Source of the DNA: Dendronalium phyllosphericum CENA369
GTDB lineage: Bacteria; Cyanobacteriota; Cyanobacteriia; Cyanobacteriales; Nostocaceae
Assembly: GCF_016056275.1 (NCBI RefSeq)
Contig: NZ_JAECZA010000007.1
Span: forward strand, 8,382-52,245
Length of the DNA stretch: 43,864 nt
Direction: 5' to 3'
Within the stretch, counting starts at the first letter, position 1. Every line of letters starts with the position of its first letter. Positions 34,145 to 42,478 of this stretch are shown here, one piece after another. Position numbers and translations under genes: made by a program. Under the pieces are notes generated by a model. That model had not been told where the DNA came from. It saw only the letters and a program-made list of their open reading frames with translations, and did no database searches.

Positions 34145-35953
34145 TTAACGATATTGTTTTGCCTGCATATTCCACAGTGTAGTATATTCATCTCCACGCT
34201 GTAAAAGTTCATCGTGAGTGCCATCCTCGATTAAACGACCAGCTTTCAGAACAAAAATTCGATCGGCCATTAATACTGAAGCCAGTCGGTGGGTAATCAA
34301 AATGGTAGTTTTGCCTTGAGTTAATTCAACAAAACGCAGGTAGAGTTCATACTCACTACGGGGGTCAAGCGCAGCAGTCGGCTCATCTAAGAGCAGTAAT
34401 TGAGCTTCTTTGCGGACAAAAGCACGAGCTAGAGCTAATTTCTGCCACTGACCTCCAGAAAGTTCTGTACCACCAAACTGCTTACCTAGCGGTGTATTCT
34501 CTCCTGTGGGAAAGCGATTAACTAAGTTAACTATATCAGCTTTTTCAATCGCATATTTGAGCAATTCTGGACGCTCTAAAGCTTCTAAGTTTCCTAAAGC
34601 GATATTTTCTCGCAAGGTGAGCGCATAGCGGCCAAAGTCCTGAAATACCCCAGTAATTTGCTGTCGCCACTGCTCTAAGTTTAAATTCTTCAGGTCTATA
34701 CCATCGACTAAAATACGTCCTTTTGTCGGATCGTATAATCTAGTCAACAGCTTGACTAAAGTAGTTTTGCCCGCACCATTTTCTCCTACTATCGCTACTG
34801 TTTCTCCAGGATAAAGAGTAAAAGATATATCTTTGAGTGCCCATCCACTATCTGGATAACGAAAGTGAACTTTCTCAAAAGTAATACCAGAACGTATCGG
34901 TGTGGGGATTTTCTCTCCTGGTATACTCAGTGGCATTGAGATTGTGCTATCCAGAAAGTTGAAAAACTGTTGCATATAAAGAACATTTTCAAACAGTTCT
35001 AGCCAATTCCCGACAAATCCTTCGAGATTTTGCTGAAAGTAAGTCAACGATTGTACAAATAGCAAGACACTTCCCGGACTAAATTCACCTCTAAAAGCCT
35101 TTTTAACTACCCAATAGAAAGCAAAACCATTTCCAAAAGCGCTCAAAACAGCTAAACTAGATGACCAAAACGCTTGCTTGCCCCTTAAATAGCGCATAGA
35201 TTGATGTAGAGACTGAAATGCTTGCAAGTAAAGTTTCATAAAAAATGAACTTAACTGAAACAGCCTAATTTCTTTAGCGTAGCTATCAGTAAGCATCACC
35301 GAAGTATAGTATTGCATTCTCCGAGCATAAGGACTGTTTTCAAATAGAGTCAACCAAATAGTTTTTCCATACTGAGAAGAAACTACTACCTGGGGTACGG
35401 TTGCGATCGCAATTACTAATGGAATCCAAAAGGCTAAGGGAATTAATAGCCCAACCATAACTACTAAAGTCACAAAAGACCGACCTAATTCCACCAAATT
35501 CGCTAGTAAGTTTAGTGGCTGATATCTAACTTGTTCTTGGAGAAGTTGTAGCTCATCATAGAACTTAGAATCTTCAAAACGGCTTAAGTCTGGAAAAGTC
35601 TTTGCTTTACTCATCAGCATTAAGCTGATGTGAGCCGTTAATTTGTCGTTGAGGTTTCCTTGAAGCGCTAATCTCCAAGGATCTAAAAGTGTCTGTAGCA
35701 GTAAAGCTCCAACCCATCCTATTAGCAAAGGTACTAGAGTTGCGTAACCTAATTCTTCCCTAGTAGATAAAGCTGTCGCAACTGTATCTACTACCAATTT
35801 TGTAATCCAAACGCTCAAAGCAGGCAGAAACCCTTGAAATAAAGTAACAGCAACTAAAAAGACGATTTCCTTCGGTGCTGCTGTCCATAACAAGGGTAGA
35901 GAACGAAATAAGGCTTTAGTATAAACTTCAAACCAAATTCTTAAATCACTCAT
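34145..35953 (-). CDS. ABC exporter half-transporter (permease fused to ATPase)
   Basis: A 602-residue type I ABC exporter with about six membrane helices in residues 1-330 and a C-terminal ATPase. Walker A is GENGAGKTT (about 388-396), the signature is LSGGQ (about 498) and Walker B is LLLLDEPTAALD (about 521), followed by the switch histidine in ITHRLAS. No N-terminal C39 peptidase domain is present, so it would not cleave a leader itself. I take the ATG at 35953; a TTG one codon upstream is possible. It is divergent from the ribosomal-peptide cluster that starts about 800 bp away and is a candidate exporter for its product, but the link is inferred. Confidence 0.88.
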   Translation of the reverse strand: MSDLRIWFEVYTKALFRSLPLLWTAAPKEIVFLVAVTLFQGFLPALSVWITKLVVDTVATALSTREELGYATLVPLLIGWVGALLLQTLLDPWRLALQGNLNDKLTAHISLMLMSKAKTFPDLSRFEDSKFYDELQLLQEQVRYQPLNLLANLVELGRSFVTLVVMVGLLIPLAFWIPLVIAIATVPQVVVSSQYGKTIWLTLFENSPYARRMQYYTSVMLTDSYAKEIRLFQLSSFFMKLYLQAFQSLHQSMRYLRGKQAFWSSSLAVLSAFGNGFAFYWVVKKAFRGEFSPGSVLLFVQSLTYFQQNLEGFVGNWLELFENVLYMQQFFNFLDSTISMPLSIPGEKIPTPIRSGITFEKVHFRYPDSGWALKDISFTLYPGETVAIVGENGAGKTTLVKLLTRLYDPTKGRILVDGIDLKNLNLEQWRQQITGVFQDFGRYALTLRENIALGNLEALERPELLKYAIEKADIVNLVNRFPTGENTPLGKQFGGTELSGGQWQKLALARAFVRKEAQLLLLDEPTAALDPRSEYELYLRFVELTQGKTTILITHRLASVLMADRIFVLKAGRLIEDGTHDELLQRGDEYTTLWNMQAKQYR

Positions 35954-36299
35954 CAATTGAACCTTATGTTATTCAGTGCTCAATAATTCTCTAATTTCAA
36001 ATTAATTGCTTACTTTTGAACTATTGCTACTATTTACACTAGAAAATCAAGAGTTTTTCACTCAAGAGTCACCACAGCCTAAACCTTAAGATATTAAGAC
36101 TGAGAATCGTTAGCTGTACTCAGTTGATGCCAGGATAATTTATCTTTGCCGACGCTATCTATAACTTTAGTATTATCTAGAATCAAAATAATACTACTTA
36201 GGAAAGAACAAAAAGCTCAAGAAGAAGATATCGTGGATATTGTTATAGAAGTCAGATGCTCGAAAAGCGATATCGATTTCTGACACTTAGAGCAATATC

Positions 36300-36390
36300 A
36301 TACCAAGTTGTCTTGGTTACTATTATTTGCTTGAAAGTCAATCCAGCAGACGACTTGATTCCAAAGAAACTAACTTTGGCAAATTGGTAT
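36300..36390. mobile_element. MITE-like element, second family
   Basis: Ends ATACCAAGTTG (36300 onwards) and CAAATTGGTAT (to 36390) are imperfect inverted repeats, with weaker symmetry extending about 30 bases inward. It differs internally from the 556-666 and 18888-18991 family. Confidence 0.4.
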
Positions 36391-36441
36391 AAGTTTTTGA
36401 ACAGTAAGAATTTGTGGTAAATAAAAACCATGAGGTAGATG

Positions 36442-36484
36442 GCGTACTTATCTGTCATAATTACTTTCTGACAGATAAGTACGC
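36442..36484. promoter_or_regulatory. Perfect 16-bp inverted repeat upstream of the RiPP precursor
   Basis: GCGTACTTATCTGTCA (36442-36457), 11-base loop, TGACAGATAAGTACGC (36469-36484): no mismatch. It could be an operator, an RNA hairpin, or the end of a small element. It lies about 270 bp upstream of the precursor start. Confidence 0.55.
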
Positions 36485-36649
36485 TAGCAAAAATCTGACT
36501 ATAAGCTTTGATTTTTCTGTTTAGCTATCGCTATAAAAGCATAGCCTTCAGGAACTAGTTATTGCTTGTTTTCAGTAATTTTGTCATCCTCAGTGGTAAA
36601 GATATTTATCTTTAGGTAAATTCTAGTTAATTCAGAAACATCAGCAACA

Positions 36650-36675
36650 GCGATGCCTACGGTGGGCTACGCCTA
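36650..36675. repeat. Dispersed GCGATGCCTACGG palindromic repeat
   Basis: GCGATGCCTACGG followed by TGGGCTACGCC is an imperfect palindrome of a kind I recall as a recurrent dispersed repeat in Nostoc-type genomes. It is intergenic here. Confidence 0.5.
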
Positions 36676-36755
36676 CATGGAGTTGAATGCGGATTTCAGA
36701 TAGTCATTGAATTTAACAACAAACGAGTAGATTGAAGTTAAAAGGAGTAAATGAC

Positions 36756-37094
36756 ATGCTTGCAGAAAAAACACTTACCCCGCAAACAATAGAAATGCGT
36801 TTAGTAGAAAGCGAGGATAAACTAAAACAAAATCTATTATCAGAAGAAGAAATAGCAGCTTTAGAAAAATTAGCAATTCCAGGGGTATTTGACTCGGAAA
36901 CCAACCAAAGATGGTTTGGCAACTGTGGCGGTTGCGGTCGATGTTTCGGCTGCGGTCGATGTTATGGCTGCGGTCGATGTTCTGGCTGCGGTCGATGTTC
37001 TGGTTGCGGTCGATGTGTTGGTTGCGGTCGATGTGGTTACGGTCTCGGATTAAGTGTCATAGAAGATACTTCCGACTCAGAATTTGGATACTAA
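36756..37094 (+). CDS. RiPP (TOMM/azol(in)e type) precursor peptide with Cys-repeat core
   Basis: A 112-residue precursor. The start is the ATG at 36756 with AAAGGAG eight bases upstream; an in-frame TTG at 36732 is less likely. Residues 1-56 form an acidic helical leader (LLSEEEIAALEKLAIPGVF). The core has six units C-X-G-C-G-R plus a final Cys (Cys57 to Cys93): 13 cysteines, exactly one every three residues. X is G, F, Y, S, S, V in order. A 19-residue tail begins GYGLGLS and ends in Gly-Tyr. The DNA unit is 18 bp and TGCGGTCGATGT is nearly invariant. The next genes are an E1-like partner and a YcaO cyclodehydratase, so the cysteines are the predicted substrates for thiazoline formation. 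A metal-binding peptide is the main alternative. Confidence 0.85.
   Translation: MLAEKTLTPQTIEMRLVESEDKLKQNLLSEEEIAALEKLAIPGVFDSETNQRWFGNCGGCGRCFGCGRCYGCGRCSGCGRCSGCGRCVGCGRCGYGLGLSVIEDTSDSEFGY
36924..37034. repeat. 18-bp in-frame tandem repeat encoding C-X-G-C-G-R
   Basis: Six 18-bp units plus a final TGT. Within each unit GGY-TGC-GGT-CGA-TGT is conserved and only the codon after the first Cys varies (GGC, TTC, TAT, TCT, TCT, GTT). Low synonymous divergence indicates recent unit duplication, with the variable codon drifting or selected. Confidence 0.85.
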
Positions 37095-37338
37095 GCATTG
37101 CAGACTTAGAACTGAGAATTTTTTCTAAAGTTGTTTGAATCGCAAATTAATTATTTGCCAAACCTCTCCTCATCTTGGGGAGAGGCTTAAAATCTTTACT
37201 TATTGTTTCTCTTTTTTTAGTCGAGCGAACCAAAAAACTTTTGCAGAGCTATTTTATCTAGCAATAAAATTGACTTCTCAGGTATAAAACCGAGTTTTCA
37301 TATTTTTTTGTAGAGCTTGGAAGTATAAAAGAAAGCTT

Positions 37339-38466
37339 ATGAAATTAAACGATAGTCAGCGCCTACGTCTACTAAAACATCTAGTTTTTCGCGTTATCCC
37401 ATCAGATTTTAATGGTGAGGAAACTATGATATTTAATACAACGCGACGGACATTAGAAGTTAAAGGTCAAGCCCTACACGATGTAGAAAAGATTCTTTTA
37501 CCTTTACTAGATGGAAACCGAACAATAGGAGAAATACGTGCTGCTGTTTGGGAAAAAATGACAGACATATCACTAGATAAATGTTTAGAGTTTTTGATCG
37601 ATAATCGTTTAGTAGAGGAATTTTCAGAAGATACAGTCGATTTAGATAGCCACGCACAGTTGCTTCCTCAACTCGGTCTGTACCATGAGCTAGGCTTTAA
37701 ACAAAAAGATGCTCAGAAGCATTTAGCTAATGCCCGAATTGCTGTTTTTGGATTAGGAGGCTCAGGTTTAGTCGCAGCAATAACCCTGGCTAGTTGTGGT
37801 ATTGGTTTTCTTCGCCTGTGTGACGATGCCTGCACAGTATCTTACGATTCCATGATGATGTCAAGCTGGGGACTTACTCAGGTTGGTGCTTGGCGAAGTG
37901 TGGAAGCGGCTCGACGCATCGAAGCAATGGAAGGAATAACTCAAACTGAGATTGTTACAGATCCTTTAACTGATGACGAAACAATCAATGCTTTGCTTGA
38001 GGACGTTGACTTAGTTATTGTCGCCACCGATGCAGTGCCCGTCAATTTAGCCTATCGCTTAAACCGATTATGTCTGAAAATGCAACGCCCATTACTACCA
38101 GGTGGAGCAGCTGGTATTGAGGGAACTGTTGGGCCGCTAGTCTTTTCCCATGATGGCCCTTGTTATTTGTGCTATCGGATGCGATCTATAGCGTGTGCGA
38201 AACTGCCAGAAGCAGAACTGGCTCTTGAGCGTTTTCTCGACCGAGAACGCCATTCTCAGCCACGACTCCGGGAAAACTTGCCCACAGTACATCTGTTGGT
38301 TGGTGGTTACTTAAGTCTTGAAGCAGTAAAGATGTTACTTAATTTGCCGATCGCCACTAACAGTAAACTACTGCATTTAGATGCGATCGGTACAAAGCTG
38401 ACTCACAACGTTGTACTCAAAAAACCAGGTTGCCCCCATTGTTCCCAACTTCAGGAGCAAACATAG
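37339..38466 (+). CDS. RiPP E1-like (ThiF-type) cyclodehydratase partner with RRE
   Basis: 375 residues. The N-terminal 100 form a winged-helix leader-binding (RRE-like) region with a PqqD-like pattern (LEVKGQALHDVEKILLPLLD). A Rossmann ThiF/E1-like domain follows, with its glycine-rich loop at residues 138-143 (GLGGSG). Cys275/278 (CYLC) and Cys365/368 (CPHC) form a probable structural zinc site. This matches the C-protein of azol(in)e clusters, which recruits precursor and activates YcaO; catalysis itself belongs to YcaO. The stop overlaps the next start by one base (TAGTG), so the two are translationally coupled. It follows the precursor by 244 bp. Confidence 0.88.
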   Translation: MKLNDSQRLRLLKHLVFRVIPSDFNGEETMIFNTTRRTLEVKGQALHDVEKILLPLLDGNRTIGEIRAAVWEKMTDISLDKCLEFLIDNRLVEEFSEDTVDLDSHAQLLPQLGLYHELGFKQKDAQKHLANARIAVFGLGGSGLVAAITLASCGIGFLRLCDDACTVSYDSMMMSSWGLTQVGAWRSVEAARRIEAMEGITQTEIVTDPLTDDETINALLEDVDLVIVATDAVPVNLAYRLNRLCLKMQRPLLPGGAAGIEGTVGPLVFSHDGPCYLCYRMRSIACAKLPEAELALERFLDRERHSQPRLRENLPTVHLLVGGYLSLEAVKMLLNLPIATNSKLLHLDAIGTKLTHNVVLKKPGCPHCSQLQEQT

Positions 38467-39824
38467 TGAATTCAACACTTGTTAGTCCACGCTGGCGCGA
38501 TTTAATCAGCCCCCACACTGGTGTTATCCGCGCACTCGATAGGTTAACTAAGCCTTACACAGAATTTGAACTCCCAGTCTTATGGCAAGCTGAATTAGCA
38601 CATTTCAATTTTTGCAGACAACAAGATGATTTGCGCTATGGCGTAGGTAAAGGCATGACTGATGAGCAAGCGATTATTGGTGCTATTGGCGAAGCCTTGG
38701 AGCGCTACTGCGGCAGCATTGTTGAGCGTCAAAAGGTAATTGTTAGTAGCTACGAGGAATTAAGCAATGCTTGTGATAACTCCTTTGGACAACAGATACA
38801 GCAGGGTGTAGGCGATCGCGCAGTTCCTCCTCCAGCTTTTTTCTCTTTTTCTGACAAACAATACTCTGACCCAGCTTTTGGGTTTCCAGCTTTCGAGCCA
38901 GCAATGCAGACTTCATGGGTGGCGGCGCTGAATCTTGCAAGCAACCAACAAACTTTAGTACCTGCGGCCTTGGTTTATCTCAACTTTTGCAGCGATCTCC
39001 CAGGGGATTATATTTTACCTGTCACTACTAACGGCATGGCTAGCGGCTTTTCTGTGGAGTTTGCTGCCTACAGCGGTTTGTGCGAATTAATAGAACGCGA
39101 TGCTTTAATAATTACATGGTTGAATCGCCTACCTGCACCGCGCATCTATTTCGATGGTCAACCAGGAATTGAAACTGAAATTGCCCGCAACTATGCAAGA
39201 TTTGGCATTGAACTGATGGCGTTTGATTTCACCACTGATATTCAAATTCCAGTTATAGCAGCAATGGCAATTGACCGTTCGGGTAAAAGCCCCAGCCTCG
39301 TTATTGGTCTGGGATGCCATCTCGATGGCCGAACGGCTCTACGTAAAGCTATCTTTGAAGTTTGCCAAGCCCGCCCTCATGATATAGAACGCATGGCTTC
39401 AGGTGCAGGTACTAATCTCCATAAATATGATGATATTCAAGATTTACAGGATCACAGTGCTTTCTTTTTCCCAGCAGCACGATTAGGCGAGTTGGACTTC
39501 TTACTTCACAACGAGCGATCGCTAAAAGTTGCAGATTTACCAACTTATACAGCTTCATCAGAACTAGAGAGATTGCGATCGACGGTCGAAAAATTGCATT
39601 CAGTAGGTGCTGATGCATATTTAGTAGATGTTACAACCCCTGACATCGCCTCGATTGGTTTTCGAGTCGTGCGGACTTTAGCAAGTCAATTAGTCCCTAT
39701 ATATTTTGGTTACGGTCAAGAGCCACTAGGCTCTCAACGTCTATTCGAGGTTCCAGAACGGTTAGGTTATGGTGGTCGGCGTACTGAAGATGACTTAAAT
39801 CCTTGCCCGCATCCCCTTGATTAA
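38466..39824 (+). CDS. YcaO cyclodehydratase (azoline-forming)
   Basis: A 452-residue YcaO-superfamily ATP-dependent enzyme that activates peptide backbone amides. The ATP-site motifs are seen: GEALERYCG (A-x-x-E-x-x-x-R-Y pattern), ELIERDALI, and GLGCHLDGRTALRKAIFEVC with a following Gln. The C terminus ends NPCPHPLD, containing PxPxP, the marker of azoline-forming YcaOs. I chose GTG at 38466 (AGGAG nine bases upstream, one-base overlap with the E1-like gene); a TTG at 38430 is in frame but would overlap more. No TfuA (thioamidation) or McbC-like dehydrogenase is adjacent, so thiazoline rather than thiazole is expected. It ends the cluster. Confidence 0.9.
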   Translation: MNSTLVSPRWRDLISPHTGVIRALDRLTKPYTEFELPVLWQAELAHFNFCRQQDDLRYGVGKGMTDEQAIIGAIGEALERYCGSIVERQKVIVSSYEELSNACDNSFGQQIQQGVGDRAVPPPAFFSFSDKQYSDPAFGFPAFEPAMQTSWVAALNLASNQQTLVPAALVYLNFCSDLPGDYILPVTTNGMASGFSVEFAAYSGLCELIERDALIITWLNRLPAPRIYFDGQPGIETEIARNYARFGIELMAFDFTTDIQIPVIAAMAIDRSGKSPSLVIGLGCHLDGRTALRKAIFEVCQARPHDIERMASGAGTNLHKYDDIQDLQDHSAFFFPAARLGELDFLLHNERSLKVADLPTYTASSELERLRSTVEKLHSVGADAYLVDVTTPDIASIGFRVVRTLASQLVPIYFGYGQEPLGSQRLFEVPERLGYGGRRTEDDLNPCPHPLD

Positions 39825-39841
39825 TTCGTAATTCTTGAACA

Positions 39842-40053
39842 GGGTGTGGGGGGTAGGGTGTGGGGTGTAGTGAAGACGGCGTTGAAAGAGGATTCTGACC
39901 CTTTAGGGCGCAAGCGCCCTGAAAGGGCGGGGCTTTTACCCTGGAGGTTGTTGGGGCTATTTCTTCCCCCACACCCCACACCCTACACCCTACACCCCGC
40001 CTCAACGGGGCTTGGTAATAATTACGAATTACGAATTATCAATTACGAATTAT
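39842..40053. repeat. G-rich/C-rich STRR pair with hairpin
   Basis: GGGTGTGG-type heptamers (39842-39871) are complementary to ACACCCT/ACACCCC-type heptamers (39968-39996). Between them lies GGGCGC-AA-GCGCCC and other small stems. AATTACG heptamers follow at about 40019-40050. Non-coding; it separates the cluster from the convergent peptidase. Confidence 0.65.
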
Positions 40054-40086
40054 TTTGACTGGGCTGGTATTGCCCAGCCGACAAAA

Positions 40087-42453
40087 CTACTCAACTTGCA
40101 AATCTAAAGTCCGCACCAAAAAAGCCCACTTATCTGCGGCTTCTTCGATAATTTTAGCTGTGGGTTTACCCGCACCATGCCCGGCTTTAGTCTCAATTCT
40201 AATCAGTACTGGTGCATCGCCTGCTTGAGCGGCTTGCAAAGCAGCAGCAAATTTGAAACTATGAGCTGGGACAACGCGATCGTCGCGATCCGCTGTGGTA
40301 ATTAAGGTTGCTGGGTAAGCTGTACCGACTTTCAGATTGTGCAGTGGCGAATAAGCGTACAACACTTTAAACTCTTCCGGATTCTCTGGGGAACCATATT
40401 CGGAAGTCCAAGCCCAGCCAATGGTAAATTTATGGAAGCGCAACATATCCATCACACCGACTGCTGGTAAGGCTGCGCCAAATAAATCGGGACGCTGAGT
40501 CATACAAGCACCCACTAGCAAGCCACCGTTACTACCACCAGCGATCGCTAATTTTGGAGGTTTTGTGTACTTATTGGCAATCAACCACTCAGCTGCGGCA
40601 ATAAAGTCATCAAAGACGTTTTGCTTTTTCTCCTTCATCCCTGCTTGATGCCATTCTTCGCCGTACTCGCCGCCACCCCGGATGTTAGGCATGGCATAAA
40701 CACCACCCATCTCCATCCATACCAACGTACTCACAGAAAAGCTAGGGGTCATCGAGATATTAAAACCACCATAACTATAAAGGTAGGTGGGATTATTTCC
40801 ATCTAATTTAACGCCTTTTTTATGAGTAATAAACATTGGCATTTGCGTGCCATCTTTACTTTTGTAAAAGATTTGTTTTGTCTCGTAATTATCAGGATTA
40901 AAATCTACTTTTGGCTGACGAAACAGTTCGCTTTTTCCAGTCACCATGTTGTAGCGATAAATAGTGCCGGGTGTTGTAAAGCTGGTAAAACTATAAAAAG
41001 TTTCTGTGTCAGTACGCTTCCCACCAAAGCCACCAACCGCACCGAGTCCGGGTAATTCTACCTCGCGCACAAATTTACCTTTGAGGTCAAAAATTTTGAT
41101 TTGCGAGCTAGCATCTTGGAGATAATCAGCAACAAACTGGTTATTGATGATGTTAACACTTTCTAGAGTTGCCGCAGTTTGAGGAATAATTTCTCGCCAG
41201 TTTTCTTCAGCGGGTTTGTTAATATCAATAGCAATGACTCTACCACGCGGCGCATTTAAATCGGTGCGAAAATAGAAAATGCTTTCGTCGCGGTCGATAA
41301 AGCTATAATCTGCTTCAAATTGATTAATTAATTCTACGACTTCAGAATTTTGGTTAGTCAAATCTTTGTAGAAAACCAAATTTTTGGAATCAGTTCCCAA
41401 CCAGACTGAAATTATCAAATAGCGTCCATCTTCAGTAACTCCGCCACTAAAACCCCATTCTTTATAGTCTGGACGATGATAAATTAGTACATCTTCAGAT
41501 TGAGGAGTACCTAGTTTGTGATAGAAAAGCTTTTGATAATAGTTGACATCTTCAAATTTGCTATTTGCATTTGGCTCATCATAGCGACTATAAAAAAAGC
41601 CATGATTATCCTTTGTCCAAGATGCCCCAGAAAATTTAATCCATTTTAGGTGGTCTTGTAAATCTTTCCCGGTTTCGACATCGCGGACTTTCCACTCTTG
41701 CCAGTCAGAACCCGAACTAGATAGACCGTATGCTAAAAGTTTACCATCATCGCTGATAGACAAACCTGAAAGAGCAACAGTGCCATCTGCTGAGAGTTTG
41801 TTGGGGTCGAGTAAAACTTTGGGTTCTGCGTCGAGGGTTTTCAAAGTATAAAGGACGCTTTGATTTTGCAGTCCATCGTTTTTCAGATAAAAATAGCGTT
41901 CGGTAGTACCATCTTGCAATTTGCCTTCTTTAAATGGGATGCCATATTTTTCGTAATCCCAAAGTTTAGTCAGGCGTTGTTTAATTTTTTCTCTAACAGG
42001 AATTTCTTTCAAATAGGCAAAAGTAATTTTATTTTCTGCCTCAATCCAGGTCTTTGTTTCTTCTGAGTTAGGGTCTTCTAACCAATGATAAGGATCTGCA
42101 ACTAAAGTATTATGATAGTTATTGACGCGATCGCTCTTGCGACTGGGTGGGTATGTTAAGCGTTTTTCAGAATAGGGCATAATTTGAGATGGAACTCTTC
42201 TAGGGGCAAAGTACTCAAAAACTGGAGTAATGGAATGAGAATTTACCCATTTTCTCAATTTCCCATTGTCATCATCTCCGATCGAGTGCCAAACAGAGGA
42301 AGTTTCAGGTAGGATTTTTTCTCTTGTTTGGGCTACTATCTTTGAATCTAACTTAGTCTGAGCTATAGTAACAGTATTAGGTAGCAAGTAACTACATACT
42401 ATAACTGTTGCCAAAAATCTTACTAGAAATCGACCTAATGAAGCTCCGAGCAT
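40087..42453 (-). CDS. Prolyl oligopeptidase-family serine peptidase, exported
   Basis: A 788-residue S9 prolyl oligopeptidase. The N-terminal region has a hydrophobic signal (FLVRFLATVIVCSYLL, then TVTIAQ). After about 60 further residues the conserved N-terminal part begins (DPYHWLEDPNSEETKTWIEAE), followed by the seven-blade propeller. Catalytic residues are Ser in GGSNGGL (about 640), Asp in DRDDRVVP (about 726) and His in KAGHGAG (about 759). Cytosolic family members lack a signal and are near 700 residues, so this is the periplasmic form. It cleaves short proline-containing peptides. It sits convergent to the RiPP cluster and could act on peptides, but no direct link is visible. Confidence 0.92.
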   Translation of the reverse strand: MLGASLGRFLVRFLATVIVCSYLLPNTVTIAQTKLDSKIVAQTREKILPETSSVWHSIGDDDNGKLRKWVNSHSITPVFEYFAPRRVPSQIMPYSEKRLTYPPSRKSDRVNNYHNTLVADPYHWLEDPNSEETKTWIEAENKITFAYLKEIPVREKIKQRLTKLWDYEKYGIPFKEGKLQDGTTERYFYLKNDGLQNQSVLYTLKTLDAEPKVLLDPNKLSADGTVALSGLSISDDGKLLAYGLSSSGSDWQEWKVRDVETGKDLQDHLKWIKFSGASWTKDNHGFFYSRYDEPNANSKFEDVNYYQKLFYHKLGTPQSEDVLIYHRPDYKEWGFSGGVTEDGRYLIISVWLGTDSKNLVFYKDLTNQNSEVVELINQFEADYSFIDRDESIFYFRTDLNAPRGRVIAIDINKPAEENWREIIPQTAATLESVNIINNQFVADYLQDASSQIKIFDLKGKFVREVELPGLGAVGGFGGKRTDTETFYSFTSFTTPGTIYRYNMVTGKSELFRQPKVDFNPDNYETKQIFYKSKDGTQMPMFITHKKGVKLDGNNPTYLYSYGGFNISMTPSFSVSTLVWMEMGGVYAMPNIRGGGEYGEEWHQAGMKEKKQNVFDDFIAAAEWLIANKYTKPPKLAIAGGSNGGLLVGACMTQRPDLFGAALPAVGVMDMLRFHKFTIGWAWTSEYGSPENPEEFKVLYAYSPLHNLKVGTAYPATLITTADRDDRVVPAHSFKFAAALQAAQAGDAPVLIRIETKAGHGAGKPTAKIIEEAADKWAFLVRTLDLQVE

Positions 42454-42478
42454 TTTAAAATTAAAAATATTGTGTTAA

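Larger units (their letters stand above)
35957..36755. other. Divergent region between ABC exporter and RiPP cluster
   Basis: About 800 bp without a gene. Contains a MITE-like element (36300-36390), a perfect 16-bp inverted repeat (36442-36484) and a dispersed palindrome of the GCGATGCCTACGG type (36650-36675). The precursor gene's ribosome site AAAGGAG is at 36741-36747. Confidence 0.6.

Noticed and set aside
36756-37094. Metallothionein instead of RiPP precursor
   Set aside because: Cys content would fit, but the acidic helical leader and adjacent E1-like and YcaO genes point to a modified peptide; kept only as an alternative.
36911-37138. Alternative frame through the RiPP core giving WLRSMF repeats
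   Set aside because: Any 18-bp repeat stays open in three frames; the leader, ribosome site and neighbouring modification genes support the Cys frame.
39697-40005. Minus-strand frame over the end of the YcaO gene and the repeat region
   Set aside because: Encoded by complementary YcaO sequence and heptamer repeats; low complexity, no homologous pattern.
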